Source of the DNA: Nonomuraea coxensis DSM 45129
GTDB taxonomy: Bacteria > Actinomycetota > Actinomycetes > Streptosporangiales > Streptosporangiaceae
Reading direction: 5' to 3'
Assembly: GCF_019397265.1 (NCBI RefSeq)
Contig: NZ_CP068985.1
Coordinates: 62,001 to 126,000, forward strand
DNA length: 64,000 nt
Shown here: piece by piece, positions 40,341 to 49,429 of the stretch
Layout: each line of letters starts with the position of its first letter
Position numbering within the stretch: the stretch's first letter is position 1
Translations under genes and position numbers: made by a program
Notes under the pieces: model-generated
Told to the model about the DNA's origin: nothing
Seen by the model: only the letters and a program-made list of their open reading frames with translations
Databases searched by the model: none

Positions 40341-41747
40341 ATGGACGTGCACATCACCCTTCATGAGGGCAGCGGCAACCTGGCCGCCCAGGTGTACCGC
40401 CAGCTCATGGACGCCATCCTCGACGGCCGCCTGCGCTCGGGCGAGCGCCTGCCCCCGACGCGCGAGCTGGCCCGCCGGCTGGACATCTCCAGGAACACGG
40501 TCGCGCTCGCCTACGACCGCCTGGTGGCCGACGGCTTCCTTGAGGGGCGGGCGGGCGCGGGCACGTTCGTCTCCGCCGCGCCGGTACGCGGCCGGGCCGC
40601 GCCGAAGGGCGTCATCCGCCCGCGCGCGCCCTGGGCGGACCTCAGCCCGCCCGCGCAGATCCCGGCCGCCCCGTACGACTTCCGCGTCGGCATGCCCGAC
40701 CCCCGCCTGTTCCCCATGCAGACCTGGCGCCGCCTGGTGGCCCGCGAGCTGCGCGCCGGCACGGGCGGCTACGCGGACCCGGCCGGGCACCCGGCGCTCC
40801 GCGAGGCGATCTCCCGGCACATCGGGCTCAGCCGCTCGGTCCACGCCGGCCCCGGCGACGTGCTCATCACGAACGGCGCCCAGCAGGCCCTCGACCTCAT
40901 CGGCCGGGTGCTGATCGAGCCGGGCACCTGCGTGGCCGTCGAGGAGCCCGGCTACTGGCCCGCCCGCCTGCTGTTCCGCTCGCTCGGGGCGCGCGTCGCC
41001 GCCGTGCCGGTGGACGCCGAGGGCATCGACGTCGCGGCCATCCCCGGCGCGGCCCGCATCGTGTACGTGACGCCGTCCCACCAGTTCCCGCTGGGCACGC
41101 CCATGTCGCCGGCCCGCCGCGCCGCGCTGCTCGCCTGGGCCGAGCGCCGCCGCGCGGTGCTCATCGAGGACGACTACGACAGCGAGTTCCGCTTCGGCGA
41201 GCGCCCGCTCGCACCCCTCCAGAGCCTCGACCGGGCGGGCCGGGTCGTCTACGTCGGCTCGTTCTCGAAGACGCTGCTCCCCATGTTGCGGCTCGGTTTC
41301 CTCGTCGCGCCCGCCTCGCTCGCGCCCGCGCTGCGCACCGCCAGGCAGCTCTCGGACTGGCACGGGGAGCTGCCGACGCAGGCGGCGCTCGCCCGCTTCA
41401 TCGACGAAGGGCTGCTGGCCAGGCACATCAGGAAGGCGACCCGCGAGTACGCCGCCCGCCACGCGCTCATCGCCGAGGCGCTGGCCGCCGAGGAGCGGCT
41501 GCGGCCGGTGCCCTCCAGCGCGGGGCTGCACCTGTGCGCCCGCCTCGCGCCCGGCGTGTCCGTCGAGCCGGCGCCGGGGCTCGCGGTGGAGCGGCTGGAG
41601 GCGTACTGCGCGGACGGCGTCCCGCAGCCTGGGCTGGTGCTGGGCTACGGCGGGATCACCACGGACCTGCTCCCTGAGGGGCTGCGCCGGCTGCGGCGCT
41701 CGCTACGGATGCCGGCGGCCCCAGGACCGCCGGCCGCGGTCACCTGA
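40341..41747 (+). CDS. MocR-type GntR regulator with aminotransferase domain
   Basis: 468 aa. The N-terminal GntR winged helix (about 8-78) reads NLAAQVYRQLMDAILDGRLR, SGERLPPTRELARRLDISRN, TVALAYDRLVADGFLEG. A linker leads to a fold-type I aminotransferase domain with ITNGAQQALDLIGRVL, DDYDSEFR and the PLP-lysine motif YVGSFSKTLLPMLRLG. MocR proteins sense PLP or related amines and control neighbours, here probably the divergent AhpD/MFS pair. ATG at 40341 gives the standard family N-terminus. Confidence 0.88.
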   Translation: MDVHITLHEGSGNLAAQVYRQLMDAILDGRLRSGERLPPTRELARRLDISRNTVALAYDRLVADGFLEGRAGAGTFVSAAPVRGRAAPKGVIRPRAPWADLSPPAQIPAAPYDFRVGMPDPRLFPMQTWRRLVARELRAGTGGYADPAGHPALREAISRHIGLSRSVHAGPGDVLITNGAQQALDLIGRVLIEPGTCVAVEEPGYWPARLLFRSLGARVAAVPVDAEGIDVAAIPGAARIVYVTPSHQFPLGTPMSPARRAALLAWAERRRAVLIEDDYDSEFRFGERPLAPLQSLDRAGRVVYVGSFSKTLLPMLRLGFLVAPASLAPALRTARQLSDWHGELPTQAALARFIDEGLLARHIRKATREYAARHALIAEALAAEERLRPVPSSAGLHLCARLAPGVSVEPAPGLAVERLEAYCADGVPQPGLVLGYGGITTDLLPEGLRRLRRSLRMPAAPGPPAAVT

Positions 41748-42221
41748 CAGCTCGGGGTCGTCGGGCGCGGCCGGCTGCTGCACGATCACCACCGTCGTAC
41801 GCGCGTGCCGGGCGCAGTACATGCTGGTGGAGGGCAGGAAGATGCGGCTGAACAGCCCGCGTCTCCCCCGGCCCAGCACCAGCAGGTCGCCCTCGCCGGC
41901 GAGATCGACGAGATGGTAGCCGGGGTCGCCGACCCGGCCGATCGCGGCCGTCGTGAGGTCGTCGGGCACCCCGCCCGCCACGTCCTCGAACGCCGCCGTG
42001 ATCACCTCGGCGCAGCGGGCCTCCTCGCCCGCCCGGACCGCGTGCTGCACGGGCAGGGCCTCGGGGAAGGGATGGACCGGCGCGCGGCTGACGTGCACGG
42101 CGACCAGGGCCATCCGGTGCAGCCTGGCCGCTCCGATGGCCCAGGCCAGCGCCCAGCGCGAGGCCGGGGACTCGTCCACTCCCACGATCAGCCTCGCACC
42201 GCCGGGCAGATCCTGTTCCAC
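41703..42221 (-). CDS. Universal stress protein (UspA family)
   Basis: 172 aa. A single Usp domain: LIVGVDESPASRWALAWAIG (ATP-binding first strand), AVHVSRAPVHPF, then GEGDLLVLGRGRRGLFSRIF and STSMYCARHARTTVVIVQ. The G-2x-G-9x-G(S/T) element is approximate (GRGRRG...PSTS). Involved in stress survival by analogy. Its 3' end overlaps mocR by 45 bp, convergently. ATG at 42221 lies after a plausible GGAGG-like site. Confidence 0.8.
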   Translation of the reverse strand: MEQDLPGGARLIVGVDESPASRWALAWAIGAARLHRMALVAVHVSRAPVHPFPEALPVQHAVRAGEEARCAEVITAAFEDVAGGVPDDLTTAAIGRVGDPGYHLVDLAGEGDLLVLGRGRRGLFSRIFLPSTSMYCARHARTTVVIVQQPAAPDDPELSGDRGRRSWGRRHP

Positions 42222-42320
42222 GGTGCCTCCTGATGAGAAGTACGACCATAGTGCGCCACCCGGCCGGTTACCGGGAGGTGGGACTTTGCGAACTATGGAG
42301 TCGCCGCTCGCGGACGCGGA

Positions 42321-43037
42321 TCAGATGAGCGTGAGCAGGCCGTCGTGGAGCGTGTCGCGCTCGGCGGCGGACAACGCCGCGTACGCTCCGGCCGCGCGGA
42401 GGTTCGTCGCCGCCTCGACGCCGGCGCGCACCGGGCCGTCGCGCAGGCCGACGATCTCGGCCGCGGTCAGGCCCGCCGCCTCCCAGGCCGCGGCGTGGGC
42501 GTCGGCGCGGTGGTAGCGGAGCGCGGCCAGGCGGTTGAACAGCAGCACGCCGGGGGAGGCGCCGCCCGGCTCGTACGGGGGCGCCACCAGCTCCAGCGCC
42601 CCGCCGGGGACGCGCTCGGCGTGCTCCAGGACGCGCCCCGCCAGGCCGGCCAGGGCCGGCAGGTCGCGGCCCGCCCAGGCGCGGGCGGTGGCGGCGGCGT
42701 GGACGTCGTACAGGCGGTGGACGTACGCGAGGCCGCGGGCGGTCAGCCGCAGGCCGTCGTCCCCGCCGGTCAGCGTGCCCTCGCGCAGGTGCTCCTGGAC
42801 GGCGTCCTCCAGGGCCGCGGGGTCGTGGTAGCGGTGGATCGCGGCGAGCCCGGCGCGGGTCACCGGGCGCAGGGGGAGCACGAAGCGCAGGTCGAGCAGG
42901 AGCCCGGGGGTGACGCTGGAGGTCTCGGCCAGCTCGGTGGCGGCGCGGAGCGCCGTGGCGTGCACGTTGACGCAGGCCGCGTCGATGACCGGGGCGATCG
43001 CCGCCGCATATTCCGGCAGGTCCCGAAATTTCGGCAT
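42321..43037 (-). CDS. Hypothetical helical protein (SCO6745-like)
   Basis: 238 aa. Helix-rich and Ala-rich with winged-helix-like segments (ATELAETSSVTPGLLLDLRF, ALEDAVQEHLREGTLTG, GLRLTARGLAYVHRLYDVHA) and later ALRYHRADAHAAAWEAAGLT. The pattern resembles the SCO6745 family of actinobacterial proteins, which look like two fused MarR-like domains; this is a weak recollection. It starts at the stop of the upstream membrane protein (ATGA), so the two are coupled. Function unknown. Confidence 0.55.
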   Translation of the reverse strand: MPKFRDLPEYAAAIAPVIDAACVNVHATALRAATELAETSSVTPGLLLDLRFVLPLRPVTRAGLAAIHRYHDPAALEDAVQEHLREGTLTGGDDGLRLTARGLAYVHRLYDVHAAATARAWAGRDLPALAGLAGRVLEHAERVPGGALELVAPPYEPGGASPGVLLFNRLAALRYHRADAHAAAWEAAGLTAAEIVGLRDGPVRAGVEAATNLRAAGAYAALSAAERDTLHDGLLTLI

Positions 43038-44371
43038 CAGCCTGCCCGGCTGAGCCGCGCGGGCTCCTGGGGGGCGGCCGGCTCCGGGGCGCGGCCGGCC
43101 AGGGTGAGGCCGAGAGCCAGGAAGATCAGCGGGATCGCCGGCACCACGTACCGGACGTCGAAGGCGGCGAGGAACGGCGGCGAGACGACGAGCGCGAGCG
43201 CCGCCAGCGCCGGGAGCAGCGCGTCCCAGCGCCGCCGCCACACCATGAGCCCGAACGCGGCCACCAGCGCGACCATCAGCAGCGGGAACGGCACGTACCC
43301 GAAGCGCTGGTAGGCCCGCAGCCAGCCGGCGTACGGCTCGACGACGCGCGTGGCGGCCGGCCCGGCCTCGTACGCCTCCGCGATGCCGCGCACCGACTGG
43401 CTGATGGGCCGTTCGGCGGCGGGCAGCTTGTACGGCGTCTTCTCGTCCACGGCCGTGCGCTCCCAGCGCAGGAGCTGCCTGAGGTCGGTCGCCACGGCGG
43501 CGAGGTAGTCGACCGGCTGGGCGAGGATGGCCTGCCGGGCGAACTCCCCCGCGAGCTGGTTGCGGTGGGCCGTGCCCGGCACCTTGAGCAGCGGCGAGAA
43601 GTCCTCCCACAGCCAGTGGGGCGGGTACGGGCGCTGCTCGACGGGCATGTCCGGGCAGAGCACGGCGAGGCGCTCCGGCGGGTCGATCACCGCGCAGTCG
43701 GCGAAGCTCATGGTCCTCGACCAGAGGAAGTTGCCGTCCGCCTCGGTGAGCGCGAACGTGCCCTTCTCCGCCTTGGTCCAGGTGGCGTACGCGCCGAGCG
43801 GGATCGCCCCGGCCACGACCAGCGCCAGCAGGGGGCGCCAGCCGTACCGGCGGACCAGCAGGTACGCGGCCGTGAGCAGCAGCAGCGGCAGGCCGACCGT
43901 CCGGGTGATGCCGGCCAGGCCGAGCAGCAGGCCGGCGGTCGCCGCCGTGGCGGGGGTGACGCGCCGGACCACGAGCGCGACGGCTCCCGTGACGAGCGCG
44001 ACGAAGACCGCGTCCGCCATGATCATGTGTTCCAGGAGGATCAGGAACTCGTCGTACAGCAGCGGGGTGACCAGCAGCGTCGCGCCCCAGCCGGGCAGGC
44101 CGCGCCGCCTGAGCAGGGCGTACACGCCGATCGCGAGCGCCAGTCCCAGCAGGTGCTGCAGGACCGTCACGAGCGTCAGGCTGTGGGCGGGGCGCAGCAG
44201 CGCGAGCAGCAGGGAGTAGCCGGACGGCCGGGCGGTGCCGGGCGTCAGCTCCTCGCGCAGGAACGCGAAGGAGTCCCCGTAGAACAGCAGCGCGGGCGGG
44301 AATCCGAGCACGGCGAGCACGCGCAGCCCGATGGCGGGCAGCAGGGCGATGACCAGCGCGCGGTGAGCCAA
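43037..44371 (-). CDS. Polytopic membrane protein, PMT/GT39-like
   Basis: 444 aa, TTG start. About 10-11 TM segments. After TM1 there is a large loop with FYGDSFAFLREELTPGTARP, the Asp-containing first loop typical of GT-C glycosyltransferases, then SGYSLLLALL and DEFLILLEHMIMADAVFVAL. A long extracytoplasmic segment (about 205-330) and C-terminal TM helices (FDVRYVVPAIPLIFLALGLT) complete the GT-C pattern. Probably transfers sugars from a lipid-linked donor; acceptor unknown. Coupled to the SCO6745-like gene. Confidence 0.7.
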   Translation of the reverse strand: MAHRALVIALLPAIGLRVLAVLGFPPALLFYGDSFAFLREELTPGTARPSGYSLLLALLRPAHSLTLVTVLQHLLGLALAIGVYALLRRRGLPGWGATLLVTPLLYDEFLILLEHMIMADAVFVALVTGAVALVVRRVTPATAATAGLLLGLAGITRTVGLPLLLLTAAYLLVRRYGWRPLLALVVAGAIPLGAYATWTKAEKGTFALTEADGNFLWSRTMSFADCAVIDPPERLAVLCPDMPVEQRPYPPHWLWEDFSPLLKVPGTAHRNQLAGEFARQAILAQPVDYLAAVATDLRQLLRWERTAVDEKTPYKLPAAERPISQSVRGIAEAYEAGPAATRVVEPYAGWLRAYQRFGYVPFPLLMVALVAAFGLMVWRRRWDALLPALAALALVVSPPFLAAFDVRYVVPAIPLIFLALGLTLAGRAPEPAAPQEPARLSRAG

Positions 44372-44525
44372 GGCGGTGCAGCTTCCTCGGGCAGCTTCCT
44401 CATGTACGGATTAATCACCATAGCGGCCCCGAGCTCGCCCGACGGCCGCCGACGGTGGGGGTCTTGTCGGCGACCGGCACCGAATGTGATTCTGGAATTG
44501 CCTCGGACAATCCACCGGAGGACGC

Positions 44526-46316
44526 ATGACAGCCGCGACCGGCAGCATCGACGGAATCGACAAAGAGGCCCTGCGCCGCAAATACCGCGAGGAGCGCGAC
44601 AAGCGGCTCCGCCCGGACGGCAACGACCAGTACCTCCGCCTGCCCGCCGACTACCTGGACGATCCGTACACCCCCCGGACCGAGCGCGCCCCCAAGACCG
44701 ACCACGTCACCGTCGCGGTCATCGGCGGCGGCTTCGCCGGGCTGCTCACCGGGGCCAGGCTCAAGGAGGCCGGCGTCCAGGACGTCCGCGTCCTCGACAA
44801 GGCCGGCGACTTCGGCGGCACCTGGTACTGGAACCGCTACCCGGGAGCGCAGTGCGACACGGCGTCGTACGTCTACATGCCGCTCCTGGAGGAGACCGGC
44901 CACATGCCGTCCGAGAAGTACGCGCACGCGCCCGAGATCCTGGAGCACTGCCGCCGCATCGGCAAACACTACGGCCTCTACGACGACGCCCTGTTCCACA
45001 CCGAGGTCACCGGCCTGGAATGGCTCGGCGGCCGGTGGCTGGTGCGCACCGGCCGCGGCGACGCCTTCACCGCGCGGTTCGTCGTCATGGGCATCGGGCC
45101 GCTGCACGTGCCGAAGCTCCCCGGCATCCCCGGGATGGCGGACTTCCGCGGCCACGCCTTCCACACCAGCCGCTGGGACTACGCCTACACCGGCGGCGAC
45201 CCGGCCGGCGCCCCCATGGACCGGCTGGCCGACAAGCGCGTCGCGATCATCGGCACCGGCGCGACCGCCGTCCAGTGCGTCCCCCACCTGGCGAGGGCCG
45301 CCGCCGAGCTGTACGTCTTCCAGCGCACCCCGTCCAGCGTTGACGTGCGCGGCAACCGCCCCACCGACCCCGAGTGGTTCGCCGGCATCGCCACGCCCGG
45401 CTGGCAGCGCCGCTGGCTGGAGAACTTCACCGCCATGCAGACCGGCGCCCAGGCCGAGGAGGACCTGGTGATGGACGGCTGGACCGACCTCGCCCGCCGG
45501 GTCAGGGCCAGGATCGCCGAGCTGCCCGAGGTCACCCCGCAGACGCTGCTGGCCGCCTTCGAGGACTCCGACTTCGAGAAGATGGAGGAGATCCGCGCCC
45601 GCGTCGACGCCGTCGTACGCGACCCGGAGACCGCGCGCGGGCTCAAGGCGTGGTACCGCCAGCTCTGCAAGCGCCCCTGCTTCCACGACGAGTACCTCCA
45701 GGCGTTCAACCTGCCCGGCGTCCACCTGGTGGACACCGACGGCAAGGGCGTCGAGCGCGTCACCGAGAAGGGCGTCGTCGCCGCCGGCCGCGAGTACGAG
45801 GTCGACTGCGTCATCTACGCCTCCGGCTTCGAGGTCGGCACCGACTGGACCCGCCGCGCCGGCTACGACCTGACCGGCCGCGACGGCCGCCTGCTGTCGG
45901 AGCACTGGGCGGACGGCATGCGCTCGCTGCACGGCATCCACGTGCACGGCTTCCCCAACGCCTTCCTCATCGGCCACACCCAGGGCGCGAACCTGCTCTC
46001 CAACATCCCCCACAACCTCACCGAGGCCGGCCGCACGGTCGCCACCGTCGTCGCGCACGCCCTGGCGCACGGACACACCGAGGTCGAGGTCACCAAGGAG
46101 GCCGAGGACGGCTGGGTGGACCTGCTGCTGTCCGGCAACGGCCCGCTGCTCGGCTCGCCCGACTGCACACCCGGCTACTACAACAACGAGGGCCGTGACC
46201 TGGGCGTACGCGGGCGGTTGAACGGCGGGTATCCCGGGGGCGCGGCGGCGTTCTTCGCCTATATTGACCGGTGGCGGTCCTCCGGGGCGTTCGAAGGGCT
46301 CCGGTTCCACCCTTGA
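44526..46316 (+). CDS. Baeyer-Villiger-type flavin monooxygenase
   Basis: 596 aa. A NAD(P)H-dependent flavoprotein inserting oxygen next to a ketone. Seen: FAD-binding VIGGGFAGLLTGARL (65-79), the GGTWYWNRYPGAQCD signature (97-111), the BVMO fingerprint FRGHAFHTSRWD (207-218, FxGxxxHxxxWD), the NADPH-binding IIGTGATAVQ (241-250), and late VDCVIYASGFEVGT. An N-terminal extension of about 60 aa is typical of cyclopentadecanone/phenylacetone-type enzymes. RBS CGGAGGACGC. The hydrolase downstream (15 bp) could cleave the ester product in a ketone catabolic pair (inference). Confidence 0.9.
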   Translation: MTAATGSIDGIDKEALRRKYREERDKRLRPDGNDQYLRLPADYLDDPYTPRTERAPKTDHVTVAVIGGGFAGLLTGARLKEAGVQDVRVLDKAGDFGGTWYWNRYPGAQCDTASYVYMPLLEETGHMPSEKYAHAPEILEHCRRIGKHYGLYDDALFHTEVTGLEWLGGRWLVRTGRGDAFTARFVVMGIGPLHVPKLPGIPGMADFRGHAFHTSRWDYAYTGGDPAGAPMDRLADKRVAIIGTGATAVQCVPHLARAAAELYVFQRTPSSVDVRGNRPTDPEWFAGIATPGWQRRWLENFTAMQTGAQAEEDLVMDGWTDLARRVRARIAELPEVTPQTLLAAFEDSDFEKMEEIRARVDAVVRDPETARGLKAWYRQLCKRPCFHDEYLQAFNLPGVHLVDTDGKGVERVTEKGVVAAGREYEVDCVIYASGFEVGTDWTRRAGYDLTGRDGRLLSEHWADGMRSLHGIHVHGFPNAFLIGHTQGANLLSNIPHNLTEAGRTVATVVAHALAHGHTEVEVTKEAEDGWVDLLLSGNGPLLGSPDCTPGYYNNEGRDLGVRGRLNGGYPGGAAAFFAYIDRWRSSGAFEGLRFHP

Positions 46317-46330
46317 GCTGAGGGAGTCGC

Positions 46331-46909
46331 ATGCACCGCGTCACGTCGAGCGACGGCACGTCCATCGCGTACGACCGGCTGGGGTCGGGGCCGGCGGTCG
46401 TCCTGGTGGGCGGCGCGAGCGCCGACCATGCGATCCTGGCCGCGGAGCTGGCCGCGCACTTCACGGTCCACAACCCCGACCGGCGGGGCGACGGCGCGCC
46501 TCCATGCGCTGTGGAGCGCGAGCTCGAGGACCTCGCGGCGCTGATGGAGGCCGCGGGCGGGGCCGCGCACCTCTACGGCGCCTCCTCCGGCGGCGCGCTC
46601 GCCCTGGAGGCGGCCGCGGCCGGGCTGCCGGTGGCGAGGCTCGCCGTGTACGAGGTCCCGTACGCCCTGGCGGAGGACACCCCCGACGAGCCGGCCGACG
46701 GCCTGACGCTCGACCGCCTGACGCTCGACCGGCTCGCCAAGATCCACTGCCCGACCCTGGTGGCCACGGGCCCCCTCGCCGGGGGCGGCTTCCTCGACCG
46801 GGCGGCGGACGCCATCGCGGCGGCGCTGCCGGTGCCGGAGCGGGTCGTCGTCCAGGGGACCGACCCCACGTCCCTTGCCACCGTCCTCACCCGCTTCTTC
46901 AGCCCCTGA
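46331..46909 (+). CDS. Shortened alpha/beta hydrolase, probably inactive
   Basis: 192 aa, where the family is usually about 260. The N-terminal half is normal: SSDGTSIAYDRLGSGPAVVL, then a nucleophile elbow GASSGGALALEA (Ser in GxSxG). The lid between strands 6 and 7 is almost gone (LTLDRLTLDRLAKIHCPTLV). The catalytic His region near the end (usually QTHD-V-P) reads VQGTDPTSLATVLTRFF, with no His. The enzyme may be inactive or a binding protein. It follows the monooxygenase gene by 15 bp. Confidence 0.65.
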   Translation: MHRVTSSDGTSIAYDRLGSGPAVVLVGGASADHAILAAELAAHFTVHNPDRRGDGAPPCAVERELEDLAALMEAAGGAAHLYGASSGGALALEAAAAGLPVARLAVYEVPYALAEDTPDEPADGLTLDRLTLDRLAKIHCPTLVATGPLAGGGFLDRAADAIAAALPVPERVVVQGTDPTSLATVLTRFFSP

Positions 46910-46980
46910 TTCCCCGCACGGCTCTGCTGGGAATAAGGGGGACATGCCCTGGACGGGGGTGAAAAGTAGGGTTCGTTGCC

Positions 46981-47778
46981 ATGGACGAGAAGTGGCAGGA
47001 GATCGGCGACCGGGTCTACGTCCGCCGGCACCGGTCCTACGACATGAACACCGGCCTCGTCGTGGGCGACGACGGGCACTGCCTGGTGCTCGACACCCGG
47101 GCCTCGCACCGGCAGGCGGCCGACCTGATCGCCGCGATCAGGACGATCACGTACGGCCCCTGGACGGTCGTCAACAGTCACTCCCACTTCGACCACTACT
47201 TCGGCAACGCGCTCTTCCGCCCGGCCGAGATCTGGGGCCACGCCCGCTGCGCCGAGGAGATCGAGACGTACGGCGAGCAGCAGCGCGCCGTCCTCGTGGA
47301 ACGGAACCCGGAGTGGCGCGAGGAGCTGGAGGAGGTGACCGTCGTGGCGCCGGACTGCACGTTCACCAGCGCCGCGAGCCTCGACATCGGCGGGCGCATG
47401 GTGCATCTGCGGCACTTCGGGCTCGGGCACAGCAGCAACGATGTCGTGGTGCAGGTGCCGGACGCGGGGGTGGTGTTCGCGGGTGACCTGGTGGAGGAGG
47501 GGGCGCCGCCCGCGTTCGCGGACTCGTACCCGCTGGACTGGCCGGTGACGCTGGCCGCGATGCTCAGGGAGATGCCCGAGCCGGTGATCGTGCCGGGGCA
47601 CGGCGCGGTGGTGGACCGCGCGTTCGCGTCGGGGCAGCAGGCCGAGCTGGCGCTGGTGGCCGACCTGGCCAGGCGGGCGCACACGGAGGGGCTGCGCGAC
47701 CTCATCGGCCGGTTCCCGTACCCGGAGGAGACCAGCAGGCAGGCGATCGACCGGGCCTTCCTGCAGCTCGACGCCTGA
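46981..47778 (+). CDS. Metallo-beta-lactamase-fold hydrolase
   Basis: 265 aa. The di-zinc site is complete: HSHFDH (67-72), the third His in GLGHSSND, the bridging Asp in FAGDLVEEG, and the last His in VPGHGAVVD. It resembles the subgroup of glyoxalase-II-like and B3-related MBL proteins (NTGLVVGDDGHCLVLDTRA at the start). Substrate unknown. ATG at 46981. Apparently separate from the upstream hydrolase by 70 bp and from the downstream PadR by an operator. Confidence 0.85.
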   Translation: MDEKWQEIGDRVYVRRHRSYDMNTGLVVGDDGHCLVLDTRASHRQAADLIAAIRTITYGPWTVVNSHSHFDHYFGNALFRPAEIWGHARCAEEIETYGEQQRAVLVERNPEWREELEEVTVVAPDCTFTSAASLDIGGRMVHLRHFGLGHSSNDVVVQVPDAGVVFAGDLVEEGAPPAFADSYPLDWPVTLAAMLREMPEPVIVPGHGAVVDRAFASGQQAELALVADLARRAHTEGLRDLIGRFPYPEETSRQAIDRAFLQLDA

Positions 47779-47816
47779 TCGCCGCCGACCCCCTCGACTT
47801 CCGGTGCTGCGTCTGG

Positions 47817-47839
47817 CTATAGTGCAAATTGCACTATAG
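47817..47839. promoter_or_regulatory. Perfect palindromic PadR operator
   Basis: CTATAGTGCAA and TTGCACTATAG flank one central A, a 23-bp perfect inverted repeat ending 11 bp before the padR ATG. Such AT-rich dyads (ATGT/ATAC-type) are typical PadR/Vir operators. It implies autoregulation. Confidence 0.75.
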
Positions 47840-47850
47840 AAAGGAGCATC

Positions 47851-48417
47851 ATGGCGCGCCGCCACGATCTGGTCGGGCTGACCGTCCTGGCCCTGCTCAC
47901 GCTGCGCGCCGCTCACCCGTACGAGCTGCACCGGCTCATCGTCGACTGGCACAAGGACTACATCACCGGCCTGCCGCGCAGCCTCTACCACGCGGTCGAG
48001 CGGCTGGCCAGGGACGAGCTCATCGTGCCCGCGAAGACCGACCGCGAGGGCCGCAGGCCCGAGCGCACGGTCTACGAGATCACCGACGAGGGCCGGGAGG
48101 AGTTGGCCGCCCGGCTGCGCCGGCTCCTGGAACGGCCCGACCCCGACCGGCGAGCGTTCGTCGCCGCGGTCTCGCTCATGGGCTGCCTCCCGCTGCCCGA
48201 GGCCCAGCGGGCGCTGCGCGCCCGCGCCGCGACGATCGAGGGCGTCCTCGCCGGGATGGACGCCCACCGGCGGGCCCTGGCCGAGGACGGCCTGCCCGAC
48301 GTGCTCGTGCTGGAACTGGAGTACGAGCAGGCGCTGCACCGGGCCGAGCTGGCCTGGCTCGGCGACCTGCTCGACCGGCTGGACAGGGGCGAGCTCGACT
48401 GGAGCCCGCCCCTGTGA
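47851..48417 (+). CDS. PadR/Vir-family transcriptional regulator
   Basis: 188 aa, longer than the PadR above and with the C-terminal helical Vir-type dimerisation domain. N-terminal: VGLTVLALLTLRAAHPYELH, GLPRSLYHAVERLARDELIV, then RPERTVYEITDEGREELAAR (wing). C-terminal helices about 105-180 (LEYEQALHRAELAWLGDLLD). RBS AAGGAG; operator just upstream. It may also control the MBL hydrolase or the SnoaL-like gene; the sequence does not decide this. Confidence 0.88.
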   Translation: MARRHDLVGLTVLALLTLRAAHPYELHRLIVDWHKDYITGLPRSLYHAVERLARDELIVPAKTDREGRRPERTVYEITDEGREELAARLRRLLERPDPDRRAFVAAVSLMGCLPLPEAQRALRARAATIEGVLAGMDAHRRALAEDGLPDVLVLELEYEQALHRAELAWLGDLLDRLDRGELDWSPPL

Positions 48418-48426
48418 GAAAGAACG

Positions 48427-48457
48427 GCCGCCGGGGTGCGCCAACACCCCGGCGGCC
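48427..48457. terminator. Strong terminator-like hairpin
   Basis: GCCGCCGGGGTG pairs with CACCCCGGCGGC across GCGCCAA, giving a very stable stem 10 bp after the padR stop. No U-run, as is common in high-GC actinomycetes. Confidence 0.65.
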
Positions 48458-48534
48458 GGCATCCGACCCAAGGCGCCTGCCCTGTCCGGACTCGCATTCC
48501 CAGGATAGGCGCCGCGACCGAGAGGAACCGCGTC

Positions 48535-48927
48535 ATGTCCACCACCGAAGCCACGAACGAGATCAACCGCCTGCTCGCCCGCCTCACCGAGACCTGGAAC
48601 GCCGGCGACTCCGCCGGCTACGCCGATCTGTTCACGGCGGACGCCGACTACGTCACCTTCTTCGGCCTGCACCTCAAGGGCCGCGAGGCCATCGAGGAGA
48701 CGCACCGCGGGCTGTTCGAGACGTCGATCAAGCTCGACGAGAGCGACGTCGAGCCGAGCATCAGGTACATCACCGACGACGTCGCCGTGGTCGTGGTGGG
48801 CGGGGCGTCGTCCGTGAACGGCGTCCCCGACCCGAGCCGGACCTCGACCGTCACCTTCACGGCCCTGCGCACGCCCGAGGGCTGGCGCTTCGCCTCCTTC
48901 CACAACTCACGGGTGATCCAGTCCTGA
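48535..48927 (+). CDS. SnoaL/DUF4440-like SgcJ-type protein
   Basis: 130 aa. It has the NTF2-like alpha+beta barrel pattern of the SgcJ/EcaC family: NRLLARLTETWNAGDSAGYA, DLFTADADYVTFFG, then REAIEETHRGLFE and FTALRTPEGWRFASFHNSR. The family spans isomerases, hydrolases and non-catalytic proteins. The substrate is unknown. ATG at 48535 is chosen over a longer frame that crosses the terminator hairpin. Its 3' end faces the next gene convergently. Confidence 0.8.
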   Translation: MSTTEATNEINRLLARLTETWNAGDSAGYADLFTADADYVTFFGLHLKGREAIEETHRGLFETSIKLDESDVEPSIRYITDDVAVVVVGGASSVNGVPDPSRTSTVTFTALRTPEGWRFASFHNSRVIQS

Positions 48928-48933
48928 GCCACG

Positions 48934-49344
48934 TCACGTGGCGTGCGCCTGTGCCCTTAGGGGGCAGGGGCGCGCCACGTGCCGGTTCGGACAGCAGATC
49001 AGCCCCAGGGTCACGAACCTGCCGCCCTTCAGCCACTCGCCCCACTGCACGTCCACGCCCCGGGGCAGCGCGTCCCTGGCATGGATGAGGCGTTCCTCCA
49101 GGGGTATGCGCTCCGGCCGGATGAGGGACGCGCCCGCCTTGCCGTACTCGTGGGCCAGCCAGCCGACAGCTGCCTCGATGTCGTCAAAGGTGCCGGCGAT
49201 GCGAGAGGCGGGCTTGGCCAGCCAGTCACCGGTGCGCATGGGCGGCAGCGGAGAGGTGGGGAAGCCGGGCGAACCTGGCCGTCTCCCGGACTCGTCGCCC
49301 CGGTCGGCGCCGTTGCCGGTCCACTGGTAGGCGTGCCAGTGCAT
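48934..49344 (-). CDS. Hypothetical protein paired with a small peptide gene
   Basis: 136 aa. It starts MHWHAYQWTGNGADRGDESG and has GFPTSPLPPMRTGDWLAKPA, FDDIEAAVGWLAHEYGKAG and, near the end, LGLICCPNRHVARPCP with several Cys. Similar proteins occur in actinomycete accessory loci (recollection), without a known role. GGGAG sits about 10 nt before the ATG. It lies downstream of a 25-codon peptide gene on the same strand, probably sharing its promoter. A GC hairpin (about 49379-49405) lies between them. Confidence 0.6.
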   Translation of the reverse strand: MHWHAYQWTGNGADRGDESGRRPGSPGFPTSPLPPMRTGDWLAKPASRIAGTFDDIEAAVGWLAHEYGKAGASLIRPERIPLEERLIHARDALPRGVDVQWGEWLKGGRFVTLGLICCPNRHVARPCPLRAQAHAT

Positions 49345-49429
49345 GATCAGACAGCTCCCGTAACCTTGAGGCGGGCGACCCCTGCTTGCTGTGATCAGGC
49401 AGGGGCCGCCCGCCCGTCCTGGGGTCTCG

